From assembly GCA_013911715.1 (NCBI GenBank), contig JACEST010000015.1, positions 1 to 22,491 on the forward strand: 22,491 nucleotides of DNA, in the 5' to 3' direction. Shown in pieces: positions 15,257-21,825 of this stretch (positions within the stretch are counted from its first letter, which is position 1; every line of letters begins with the position of its first letter). The DNA comes from Sphingopyxis sp. (lineage in GTDB: Bacteria; Pseudomonadota; Alphaproteobacteria; Sphingomonadales; Sphingomonadaceae). The position numbers and the translations under genes were made by a program. Below the pieces are notes generated by a model. That model saw nothing but the letters and a program-made list of their open reading frames with translations, did no database searches and was not told the DNA's origin.

Positions 15257-15331
15257 CCCTGAGCTTGTCGAAGGGCTGTCCTTTTCTTTCATGGTGGCCA
15301 AAGAAAGGACGACCCTTCGACGAGCTCAGGG
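15257..15331. repeat. 75-nt inverted repeat between etfB and etfA
   Basis: CCCTGAGCTTGTCGAAGGG (15257-15275) faces its reverse complement at 15313-15331 with one mismatch. An inner arm, TCCTTTTCTTT against AAAGAAAGGA, extends the stem. The outer arm is of the CCCTTCGACAAGCTCAGGG type seen in many bacterial genomes. As RNA it would form a long hairpin in the etfB-etfA transcript. Confidence 0.88.
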
Positions 15332-15354
15332 TAGACGGGGTTGGAATTCCAATA

Positions 15355-16104
15355 TCAAGCGTTGACGCCCATCGCTTTCAGCTTGTCCACCAGCGTATCG
15401 ACATCGGGCACCTTGATCCCGGCCTGCCGCACCGGCGGTTCCGACACCTTGATGGTTTTGACACGCGGGGTGGTGTCCACGCCGTAATCAGCAGGCGTCT
15501 TCATATCCATCGGCTTCGATTTTGCCTTCATGATATTGGGCAGCGAAGCATAGCGCGGCTCGTTCAGGCGCAGGTCAGTGGTGACAATCGCGGGCAATTT
15601 CAGCTTCACCGTTTCCAGCCCGCCGTCGACTTCGCGGGTGACATTGGTGTGATCGCCGTCGACCGCGACCGCGCTGGCAAAGGTGCCCTGCGGCCAACCG
15701 GTCAGTGCAGCCAGCATCTGGCCGGTCTGATTATTGTCGCCGTCGATCGCCTGTTTGCCCAGGATCACCATGCCCGGCGTTTCGGCGTCGCAAATCGCTT
15801 TGAGGATTTTGGCGATGGCGAGCGGTTCGGCGTCATCGTCGGTCTGCACCAGGATCGCGCGGTCGGCGCCCATGGCAAGCGCGGTGCGCAGCGTTTCCTG
15901 CGCCTTGGCCGGGCCGACGGACACGGCGACAATCTCGGTCGCGACACCCTTTTCCTTGAGGCGGATCGCCTCTTCGATACCGATTTCGTCGAACGGGTTC
16001 ATCGACATTTTGACATTGGCCAGATCAACACCGGTGCCGTCGGCCTTGACCCGCGGCTTGACGTTATAATCGAGCACCCGCTTTACCGGGACGAGGATTT
16101 TCAT
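15355..16104 (-). CDS. etfB: electron transfer flavoprotein subunit beta
   Basis: Beta subunit of ETF; binds AMP and holds the dehydrogenase-recognition loop. The 249-residue protein starts MKILVPVKRVLDYNVKPRV, has NPFDEIGIEEAIRLKEKG, the nucleotide-binding VILGKQAIDGDNNQTGQ, and the ETF-beta signature LRLNEPRYASLPNIMKAK that contacts partner dehydrogenases. ATG 16104, with GGAG about 10 nt upstream. The 69-nt gap to sucC contains a well-formed promoter with a LiuR-like operator, so etfB and etfA can be expressed apart from sucC, most plausibly in step with branched-chain amino acid or fatty acid breakdown. Confidence 0.97.
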   Translation of the reverse strand: MKILVPVKRVLDYNVKPRVKADGTGVDLANVKMSMNPFDEIGIEEAIRLKEKGVATEIVAVSVGPAKAQETLRTALAMGADRAILVQTDDDAEPLAIAKILKAICDAETPGMVILGKQAIDGDNNQTGQMLAALTGWPQGTFASAVAVDGDHTNVTREVDGGLETVKLKLPAIVTTDLRLNEPRYASLPNIMKAKSKPMDMKTPADYGVDTTPRVKTIKVSEPPVRQAGIKVPDVDTLVDKLKAMGVNA

Positions 16105-16137
16105 CGCGTCAACTCCATCTCAACTTTGTTGCACCGC

Positions 16138-16166
16138 GTCATAATTAGCGCTTACGTAAACGTCAA
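16138..16166 (-). promoter_or_regulatory. etfB promoter overlapping a LiuR-like operator
   Basis: Read on the minus strand: TTGACG (16161-16166), 17 nt, TATGAC (16138-16143). The sequence TTGACGTTTACGTAA (16166-16152) covers the -35 element and the upstream half of the spacer; it is an imperfect palindrome centred on ACGT-TT-ACGT. From memory it resembles sites of the MerR-family regulator LiuR, which controls branched-chain amino acid degradation and, in some proteobacteria, etf genes. The position in the -35/-10 spacer is usual for MerR-type proteins. Confidence 0.6.
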
Positions 16167-16173
16167 CCAGCTC

Positions 16174-17382
16174 TCACGCCGCCGACCGCACCTCGGCCAC
16201 AATCTTTTTCGCGGCATCGCCCAAATCATTGGCGGCCACAATCGGCAGTCCCGAATTGGCAAGGATATCCTTGCCTTGCTGCACATTGGTGCCCTCGAGC
16301 CGAACGACCAGCGGCACCGCCAAATTCACTTCCTTCGCCGCCGCGACAATGCCGTCGGCGATGATGTCGCATTTCATAATGCCGCCGAAGATGTTGACAA
16401 GAATGCCCTTTACCGCCGGGTCTTTCAGGATGATCTTGAACGCTGCGGTGACCTTTTCCTTGCTGGCGCCGCCGCCGACGTCGAGGAAGTTGGCGGGAAA
16501 TTCGCCGTTCAGCTTGATGATGTCCATCGTCGCCATCGCAAGCCCCGCGCCATTGACCATGCAACCGATATTGCCGTCGAGCTTGATATAGGCGAGGTCA
16601 TATTCGCTCGCCTCAACCTCGGCCGGATCTTCTTCGGTCAGGTCGCGCAGCTCGGCCAGATCGGCGTGGCGGAACATCGCATTGCCATCGAACGCGACCT
16701 TGGCATCGAGCACGAGCAGCTTGTCGCCCTCGTCCGTGGGGCAAATGGCGAGCGGATTGATTTCAATCTGCTCAGCATCGGTGCCGAGGAAAGCGGCGTA
16801 CAGCCCCGACAGGATTTTGGCGCACTGCTTGGCCAGATCACCGGTCAGCCCCAGCGCGGCGGCGACGCTGCGCCCATGGTGCGGCATCAGCCCGGTCGCA
16901 GGGTCGATGGTGATCGTGTGAATCTTCTCAGGCGTGTCGTGGGCGACATCCTCGATATTCATGCCGCCCTCGGTCGAGGCGACCACCGCGATGCGACTGC
17001 TCGCGCGGTCGACGAGCAGCGCGAGGTAGAATTCCTGTCCGATGTCAACGCCGTCGGTGATGTACAGGCGATTGACCTGCTTGCCCGGTTCGCCGGTCTG
17101 GATCGTCACCAGCGTATTGCCCAGCATCTCGGCCGCATGGCTGCGCACTTCGTCAAGCGATTTGGCGAGCCGCACCCCGCCCTTGGCGTCGGGACCCAGC
17201 TCCTTGAACTTGCCCTTGCCGCGTCCCCCGGCATGGATTTGCGCCTTCACGACATAGAGCGGGCCGGGCAGTGCGGCTGCGGCCGCCACGGCTTCGTCCA
17301 CCGTCAAAGCAGCGATCCCCTTGGGCACCGCAACGCCGAATTTCGCGAGCAATTCCTTGGCCTGATATTCATGGATATTCAT
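16174..17382 (-). CDS. sucC: succinate-CoA ligase (ADP-forming) subunit beta
   Basis: Beta subunit of succinyl-CoA synthetase in the TCA cycle: succinyl-CoA + ADP + Pi to succinate + CoA + ATP. The 402-residue protein begins MNIHEYQAKELLAKFGV and has the ATP-grasp features VVKAQIHAGGRGKGKF, EINPLAI, LDAKVAFDGNA, GNIGCMVNGAGLAMATMD and the C-terminal FLDVGGGASKEKV and ILVNIFGGIMKCD. ATG 17382 is chosen because homology starts exactly there; the frame is open 20 codons further, but with no family sequence. Only a distant GGAAAGG lies upstream. The partner sucD is not in the window: the next gene is etfB. Confidence 0.97.
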   Translation of the reverse strand: MNIHEYQAKELLAKFGVAVPKGIAALTVDEAVAAAAALPGPLYVVKAQIHAGGRGKGKFKELGPDAKGGVRLAKSLDEVRSHAAEMLGNTLVTIQTGEPGKQVNRLYITDGVDIGQEFYLALLVDRASSRIAVVASTEGGMNIEDVAHDTPEKIHTITIDPATGLMPHHGRSVAAALGLTGDLAKQCAKILSGLYAAFLGTDAEQIEINPLAICPTDEGDKLLVLDAKVAFDGNAMFRHADLAELRDLTEEDPAEVEASEYDLAYIKLDGNIGCMVNGAGLAMATMDIIKLNGEFPANFLDVGGGASKEKVTAAFKIILKDPAVKGILVNIFGGIMKCDIIADGIVAAAKEVNLAVPLVVRLEGTNVQQGKDILANSGLPIVAANDLGDAAKKIVAEVRSAA

Positions 17383-17484
17383 GGGGAGAGCGGCGCCTTT
17401 CCAGCGGAGATTATGCAGGATTCGCCAGTCGCATAAGCACAAGTGTGGCGGCGATGCTACCCCCCCAAGTCAGCCTTGGTCGCA

Positions 17485-17504
17485 TGCAGCCGATTTTGGC
17501 TGCA
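17485..17504. other. short perfect palindrome between sucC and the next gene
   Basis: TGCAGCC-GATTTT-GGCTGCA, 7-bp arms, in the 204-nt divergent region about 100 nt upstream of sucC and 80 nt upstream of the NTF2-like gene. No T tract follows on either strand, so it is more likely an operator or chance than a terminator. A CATAAT hexamer nearer sucC could be its -10, but no fitting -35 was found. Confidence 0.3.
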
Positions 17505-17586
17505 AAACACAGTTGTCGTTGCAGCTGTCCTGGCCCATCATAGCCGCCAGATGGTTCCGCCAGCCACACTGTCAGGACGACACAAT

Positions 17587-17952
17587 ATGCCAGAAATACC
17601 GTCCTGTTTCGCGACCTTGCTGGCCGCATGGAATGAATATGATTCGGCCCGGCTGCGCGCTTTGTGCGAGGAATCGCTGACCGCCGATGTCGCCTTCACC
17701 GATCCGCACTATCAAATTGTCGGAATCGATGCCTTCATCGATCAGGTCAATGAATTCCGCGCGAAAGTGGGCCAGGTTGAACTGGTCCGCACCAGCGGGA
17801 TTGATTTGCACCACGATCGGGCGCGCTACAGCTGGGCCGTGCTGTGGCCCAATGGCAACCGCTTTGACGGTTTCGATGCCGTCGCAATTGATATGGACCA
17901 GATGAAAATTTGCCGCATTGACGGCTTTTTCGGGCCCCTGCCAGCGGTCTGA
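17587..17952 (+). CDS. NTF2-like (SnoaL-type) small protein
   Basis: A 121-residue protein with the form of a SnoaL/NTF2-like alpha+beta barrel: an N-terminal helix with LLAAWNEYDSARLRAL, DVAFTDPHYQIVG, then IDAFIDQVNEFRAKVG, and alternating strands ending FDAVAIDMDQMKICRIDGFFGPL. Such proteins are small ligand-binding domains or isomerase-like enzymes; nothing here fixes a function. ATG 17587 is chosen because AGGA lies 9 nt upstream and the fold starts there. The frame extends 48 codons upstream, but that part contains the palindrome and no family sequence. It abuts the stop codon of crtZ on the opposite strand with no spacer. Confidence 0.8.
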   Translation: MPEIPSCFATLLAAWNEYDSARLRALCEESLTADVAFTDPHYQIVGIDAFIDQVNEFRAKVGQVELVRTSGIDLHHDRARYSWAVLWPNGNRFDGFDAVAIDMDQMKICRIDGFFGPLPAV

Positions 17953-18471
17953 CTAGCCCAATTCGGCGTCGCGCAGCACGGCAACACCTGCCTCGCGCTG
18001 CACGCGCAGCTCGGCCTTTAGTTTCGCCGGATCGCGCGCGAAGATGAAGCCGAAGCTGACTCCGCCTTCCTTGCCGATGGTGGCGTGGTGAAGCTTGTGT
18101 GCCTGCACCAGCCGCTTGGCATAGCCGCGCTTCGGAACATATTTGAAATAACGCTGGTGGACGAGGCCATCGTGGACGAGCGTGTAGACGATGCCATAGC
18201 CGAGGATGCCGACACCGATCCACGTCGCCGGTTCCCAAGCCGACGTACCGGCAAGCAGCGGGCTGCCGAGCGCGAACATTGAAATGCTCATAACCGCGCC
18301 GACAACGCCGAAAAGATCGTTCTTCTCGAACATCTTGTCGTGCGGTTCATGGTGATCGCGGTGCCAGCCCCAGCCAAATCCGTGCATGATATATTTGTGG
18401 CTCGACCAAGCGACAAACTCCATCGCGAGGATGGTAGCGACAATCAGCAACAGGATGACGGGCAGCGACAT
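17953..18471 (-). CDS. crtZ: beta-carotene hydroxylase CrtZ
   Basis: Membrane di-iron hydroxylase that adds 3-OH groups to the beta rings of carotenoids, giving zeaxanthin-type pigments typical of yellow or orange sphingomonads. The 172-residue length fits CrtZ. It has membrane helices and the full His clusters: HKYIMH (25-30), HRDHH (37-41), HDGLVH and HKLHH. ATG 18471 is chosen because the first helix starts there; the longer frame upstream overlaps the thioesterase gene. Its start lies 17 nt behind the thioesterase stop on the same strand, so the two are probably one operon. No other crt genes are in the window. Confidence 0.95.
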   Translation of the reverse strand: MSLPVILLLIVATILAMEFVAWSSHKYIMHGFGWGWHRDHHEPHDKMFEKNDLFGVVGAVMSISMFALGSPLLAGTSAWEPATWIGVGILGYGIVYTLVHDGLVHQRYFKYVPKRGYAKRLVQAHKLHHATIGKEGGVSFGFIFARDPAKLKAELRVQREAGVAVLRDAELG

Positions 18472-18488
18472 GGCGCCAATATAGCGCG

Positions 18489-18890
18489 TCAGTCGGCCTT
18501 CGGAAAGAAGTAGGCGGCAATATCGGCGCCGATCCGCGCTGGGCGCAGCGTAATGGCGTCGATGCAGCACCAGCTGGATTTCACCTCGGCCAGCACCTCT
18601 TCGCCGCGCTGGATGACAGTGTTGTAAAAGGCGCGCGCGCCCTGAATGCTTTCGAGCACGACGTTGGCGACGACATCGTCGTCAAGAAACGCGGGTCTCC
18701 GATAGCTGATTTCGTGCTTCAAGGCGACCCATGCGCGCTCGGCCACTGCCTCCGGCGGGGCCAGGCCGCGCCAATGCGCCAGCACCGCATCCTGCACCCA
18801 GTTTAGATAGCGGCTGTTGTTGACATGCCCCATGAAGTCGATGTCATCGGGCAGAATCTTGATCGGGAAGCGAAGCGTTAGCGTATCCAT
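18489..18890 (-). CDS. 4HBT/YbgC-like hotdog thioesterase
   Basis: A 133-residue hotdog-fold protein, probably an acyl-CoA thioesterase in the cytoplasm. The motif DDIDFMGHVNNSRYLNWVQDA contains the catalytic Asp and the GHVNN turn of the 4-hydroxybenzoyl-CoA thioesterase/YbgC group; further on are KHEISYRRPAFLDDDV and the closing strands AEVKSSWCCIDA. ATG 18890 is preferred because the first hotdog strand begins there; the frame is open to GTG 18962, which would run through the leuC promoter region. Neither start has a strong ribosome site. It is directly upstream of crtZ and divergent from leuC. Confidence 0.87.
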   Translation of the reverse strand: MDTLTLRFPIKILPDDIDFMGHVNNSRYLNWVQDAVLAHWRGLAPPEAVAERAWVALKHEISYRRPAFLDDDVVANVVLESIQGARAFYNTVIQRGEEVLAEVKSSWCCIDAITLRPARIGADIAAYFFPKAD

Positions 18891-18916
18891 CGACCAGCAA
18901 TAGCGCGGGGTTGTGA

Positions 18917-18932
18917 CAATTTCCAGAAATTG
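18917..18932. promoter_or_regulatory. operator-like palindrome in the leuC upstream region
   Basis: CAATTTC-CA-GAAATTG is a perfect inverted repeat, 7-bp arms, in the short divergent region between the thioesterase gene and leuC (52 nt before leuC). No clear -35/-10 pair was found beside it. It may be a repressor or activator site for leuC, but no regulator is assigned. Confidence 0.4.
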
Positions 18933-18984
18933 CGCAAAAGAAGCTTGCTTGCGCTCTGTCACCCGCTGCGGCTAACGCTGCTAT

Positions 18985-20412
18985 ATGACCCGCCCGCGCA
19001 CGCTGTATGAAAAGATCTGGGACGCGCACTTGGTCGAGCGCCGCCCCGACGGCACTTGCCTGATCTTTATCGACCGCCATCTGGTGCATGAGGTGACGAG
19101 CCCGCAGGCGTTCGCGGGGCTGCGCGCCGCTGGCCGTACGGTGCGCCGTCCCGATCTGACGCTCGCGGTGCCCGACCATAATCTGCCCACCACCGCGCGG
19201 CGCGATGCTGCGGGCGCGCGCATTCCGATCGCCGATCCCGACAGCGCGGCGCAGCTTGAGGCGCTGGAGGCCAATGCCCCCGCCTTCGGCATCCGCTACA
19301 TCGGTGACGCCGACCGCGAACAGGGCATCGTCCATGTCGTCGGCCCCGAGCAGGGTTTCTCGCTTCCCGGCACCACCATCGTGTGCGGCGACAGCCACAC
19401 TGCCTGCCATGGCGGGCTCGGCGCGCTGGCTTTTGGCATCGGCACCAGCGAGGTCGAACATGTGCTGGCGACGCAAACCTTGCTGCTCCAGCCATCGAAG
19501 ACGATGGAGGTCCGCGTCGATGGCGCGCTCGGGCCCGGCGTGACGGCAAAGGATCTGGTGCTGCACATCACCGGCGTGCTCGGCGCGGCGGGTGGCAGCG
19601 GGCATGTCATCGAATATAGCGGTGGGGCCATCCGCGACCTGAGCATCGAGGGCCGCCTGACCGTCAGCAATATGGCGATCGAACATGGCGCGCGCGCCGG
19701 ACTGATCGCGCCCGATGCCAAGACCTTTGCTTATCTCAAGGGCCGCCCGATGGCGCCCAAAGGGGCCGAGTGGGACGCGGCACTCGCATGGTGGCAGAGC
19801 CTGCCAACCGATGCAGGCGCGACCTATGACAAGAAGGTGGTCGTTGACGCCGCGACCATCGCGCCATCGGTCACCTGGGGCACCAGCCCCGAGGATGTCG
19901 TGCCGATCACCGGCATGGTCCCCGACCCGATGAGCTTTGCCGACCCGTCGAAGCAGGAAGCCGCGCGCAAGAGCCTCGCCTATATGGGCCTGACCCCCGG
20001 CACGCCGATGACCGAGGTCGCGGTCGAAAATATCTTCATCGGCAGCTGCACCAACAGCCGCATCGAAGACCTGCGCGCTGCCGCCGCCGTGCTGAAAGGA
20101 CGGCGCAAGGCAGCGGGCGTGAAATGGGCTATCGTCGTGCCCGGCAGCGGGTTGGTAAAGGCGCAGGCCGAAGCCGAAGGGCTCGACCGCATCTTCATCG
20201 ACGCAGGATTGGAGTGGCGCGAACCCGGCTGCTCGGCCTGCCTCGGCATGAACCCCGACAAAGTACCGCCTGGCGAACGCTGCGCGAGCACCAGCAACCG
20301 CAATTTCGTAGGTCGCCAGGGGCCGGGCGCACGCACGCATTTGGTGAGCCCCGCCATGGCGGCGGCGGCGGCGGTGACGGGGCGGTTGTGTGATGTTCGG
20401 GAGTTGACTTGA
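18985..20412 (+). CDS. leuC: 3-isopropylmalate dehydratase large subunit
   Basis: Large subunit of isopropylmalate isomerase, the aconitase-like 4Fe-4S enzyme that turns 2-isopropylmalate into 3-isopropylmalate in leucine synthesis. The 475-residue length is typical. It begins TLYEKIWDAHLV, has VCGDSHTACHGGLGALAFGIG, and carries the three Fe-S cysteines in IGSCTNSR (C355) and GCSACLGMNPD (C416, C419). ATG 18985 has no clear ribosome site. The stop codon overlaps the start of an upstream in-frame TTG of the antitoxin gene and forms part of a palindromic operator. The partner leuD follows only after the vapBC-type pair. Confidence 0.97.
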   Translation: MTRPRTLYEKIWDAHLVERRPDGTCLIFIDRHLVHEVTSPQAFAGLRAAGRTVRRPDLTLAVPDHNLPTTARRDAAGARIPIADPDSAAQLEALEANAPAFGIRYIGDADREQGIVHVVGPEQGFSLPGTTIVCGDSHTACHGGLGALAFGIGTSEVEHVLATQTLLLQPSKTMEVRVDGALGPGVTAKDLVLHITGVLGAAGGSGHVIEYSGGAIRDLSIEGRLTVSNMAIEHGARAGLIAPDAKTFAYLKGRPMAPKGAEWDAALAWWQSLPTDAGATYDKKVVVDAATIAPSVTWGTSPEDVVPITGMVPDPMSFADPSKQEAARKSLAYMGLTPGTPMTEVAVENIFIGSCTNSRIEDLRAAAAVLKGRRKAAGVKWAIVVPGSGLVKAQAEAEGLDRIFIDAGLEWREPGCSACLGMNPDKVPPGERCASTSNRNFVGRQGPGARTHLVSPAMAAAAAVTGRLCDVRELT

Positions 20413-20436
20413 CCAAAAATACTGCTAATTTGGTCA
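20404..20436 (+). promoter_or_regulatory. promoter/operator of the toxin-antitoxin pair
   Basis: TGACCAAA (20410-20417) and TTTGGTCA (20429-20436) are perfect reverse complements with an 11-nt spacer; the left arm begins on the leuC stop codon TGA. A promoter TTGACT (20404-20409), 16 nt, TAATTT (20426-20431) fits around it, so a bound antitoxin complex would block it. AAGGGA at 20438-20443 follows as ribosome site. Confidence 0.6.
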
Positions 20437-20450
20437 TAAGGGATTATCAT

Positions 20451-20714
20451 ATGGACATGGGTGGTACCGAAATCGCCGTTGGTGAGGCCAAGGCCCGTTT
20501 TTCGGAGCTATTGGCCCGCGCTGAACATGGCGAAACCATAACGATAAAGCGACATGGACGCGCGGTGGCGAAGATTGTTGCCGCCGATCCTTCGGACGAA
20601 CAGCGACGCGCCATCCGCGCGGCCGAATTTGTATCATGGGTGCGCGCAAATCCTGCCCAACCCTTGCAGGCAGGCGAAACCTACAAGGACTTCATCGACG
20701 CAGGCCGGAAATAG
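20451..20714 (+). CDS. Phd/YefM-type antitoxin (VapB-like)
   Basis: An 87-residue antitoxin with the Phd/YefM DNA-binding fold: GGTEIAVGEAKARFSELLARAEHGETITIKRHGRAVAKIVA, then an acidic and polar helical tail that should cover the toxin active site. ATG 20451 is chosen because AAGGGA stands 7 nt upstream; a TTG start at 20409, within the leuC stop, is possible but would translate the operator. The toxin gene starts at GTG 20716, one base after the stop. It is expected to repress its own promoter through the palindrome at 20410-20436. It sits between leuC and leuD on the same strand. Confidence 0.9.
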   Translation: MDMGGTEIAVGEAKARFSELLARAEHGETITIKRHGRAVAKIVAADPSDEQRRAIRAAEFVSWVRANPAQPLQAGETYKDFIDAGRK

Positions 20715-20715
20715 C

Positions 20716-21126
20716 GTGCCGTTCGTTGTCGATGCATCGGTCGCAATCGCCTGGATATTGCCCGATGAAAATAACTATCGCCCATTGGAATTGGCGGAAC
20801 AGCTTGGCACCGGGCAAGCCATAGTACCGCACCACTGGTATTCCGAGGTTGCAAACGCGTTGCTGACGGCTGAACGGCGTCGGCGCATCACGCCAGCCGA
20901 AACGACCCAGTTTCTGGGGTTTCTGATTGACCTAGGTGTCGAAACTGACAGCAGGCCGGGCCGGGACAATATCGCCAGCATCATCACGCTTGCACGCGAA
21001 CATGGGCTTACCGTTTATGATGCCATTTATCTGGAATTGGCCATGCGGTCGGGACGAGCGCTGGCAACGCTGGATCATGCGCTGCGGCGGGCGGCGGCAA
21101 CAGTTGGAGTGAAAATAATCCCATGA
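20716..21126 (+). CDS. PIN-domain toxin, VapC-type ribonuclease
   Basis: A 136-residue PIN-domain protein, probably a Mg2+-dependent RNase (VapC family) kept inactive by the antitoxin before it. The acidic residues of the active site are present: D6 in VVDASVAIAW, E44 in SEVANALL, D102 in VYDAIYLELA and D120 in TLDHAL. GTG 20716 is chosen because it starts right before the first strand, follows the antitoxin stop by one base and has GGAA 5 nt upstream; upstream frame sequence overlaps the antitoxin gene and is not PIN-like. The stop codon overlaps leuD in ATGA (21123-21126), so leuD translation could depend on ribosomes leaving the toxin gene. Confidence 0.9.
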   Translation: MPFVVDASVAIAWILPDENNYRPLELAEQLGTGQAIVPHHWYSEVANALLTAERRRRITPAETTQFLGFLIDLGVETDSRPGRDNIASIITLAREHGLTVYDAIYLELAMRSGRALATLDHALRRAAATVGVKIIP

Positions 21127-21716
21127 CCCCCCTCATCACCGTGTCCGGCCGCGCTATCCCGCTCGGCCTCAAAAATGTCGATACCGACGTCATCATCCCG
21201 GCGCGGTGGCTGAAGACTATCAGCCGCGAGGGGTTGGGCGCGGGCGCATTCGAGACAATCCGCGCTGAATCTGGCAATGTGTTCGACCAGCCCGAATTTG
21301 CCGGCGCGCCGATATTGATTGCGGGCGATAATTTTGGCTGCGGATCAAGCCGCGAGCATGCCGCGTGGGCGCTGGCCGATCTGGGCATCCATGTGGTAAT
21401 CGCGCCCAGTTTTTCAGACATATTTTCAGGCAATGCGGTGAAGAATGGTATTTTGCCGCTGGTCTTGCGGCAGTCGGCGGTCGACCGATTGCTGGAAGTC
21501 GCGGCGACCGATCCCATCGACATCGATCTGCAGGCGCAGACGGTCACCACCAAGTTTCAGGACCGTTTCACCTTCGACATCGACCCCTTTCGCAAGGCCT
21601 GCCTGCTTGGTGGGCTCGACGAAATCGGGATCACGCTGGCCAGCGAAGATGCCATCACCGCGTTCGAGGCGCGCGACGCCGACGCGCGACGATGGTTGGT
21701 ACCATCGGCTGCATAA
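21123..21716 (+). CDS. leuD: 3-isopropylmalate dehydratase small subunit
   Basis: Small swivel-domain subunit of isopropylmalate isomerase, partner of LeuC. The 197-residue length is typical. Features: KNVDTDVIIPARWLK, ILIAGDNFGCGSSREHA, IAPSFSDIFSGNAVKNGILPL and a C-terminal FRKACLLGGLDEIGITL. ATG 21123 lies in a 4-nt overlap with the toxin stop; the GGAG upstream is about 12 nt away and weak, in line with translational coupling. It is followed by a palindromic repeat and then the next gene. Confidence 0.97.
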   Translation: MTPLITVSGRAIPLGLKNVDTDVIIPARWLKTISREGLGAGAFETIRAESGNVFDQPEFAGAPILIAGDNFGCGSSREHAAWALADLGIHVVIAPSFSDIFSGNAVKNGILPLVLRQSAVDRLLEVAATDPIDIDLQAQTVTTKFQDRFTFDIDPFRKACLLGGLDEIGITLASEDAITAFEARDADARRWLVPSAA

Positions 21717-21727
21717 TCCCTCTTCCC

Positions 21728-21807
21728 GTCACCCTGAACTTGTTTCAGGGTCTATGGCGCACGGCATCCGGGCAGTGCCATGGATGCTGAAACTAGTTCA
21801 GCATGAC
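21728..21807. repeat. 80-nt inverted repeat (CACCCTGAAC...TTCAGCATGAC type)
   Basis: Arms 21728-21752 and 21783-21807 are reverse complements at 20 of 25 positions with a 30-nt loop. The arms hold CCTGAACTTGTTTCAGG and GCTGAAACTAGTTCAGC, each itself palindromic. This type is common in sphingomonad genomes. It fills the gap between leuD and the next gene and could act as a bidirectional hairpin in the transcript. Confidence 0.85.
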
Positions 21808-21825
21808 GAAGCGAGGATCCGACCA

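Noticed and set aside
15136..17436. 766-codon open frame on the plus strand
   Set aside because: It lies antisense to etfB and sucC, which have clear family motifs. Its sequence is the His/Arg/Asp-rich type produced by reading GC-rich genes on the opposite strand.
18844..20340. 498-codon open frame on the minus strand
   Set aside because: Antisense to leuC, which carries all Fe-S cysteines; no motif or ribosome site supports the minus frame.
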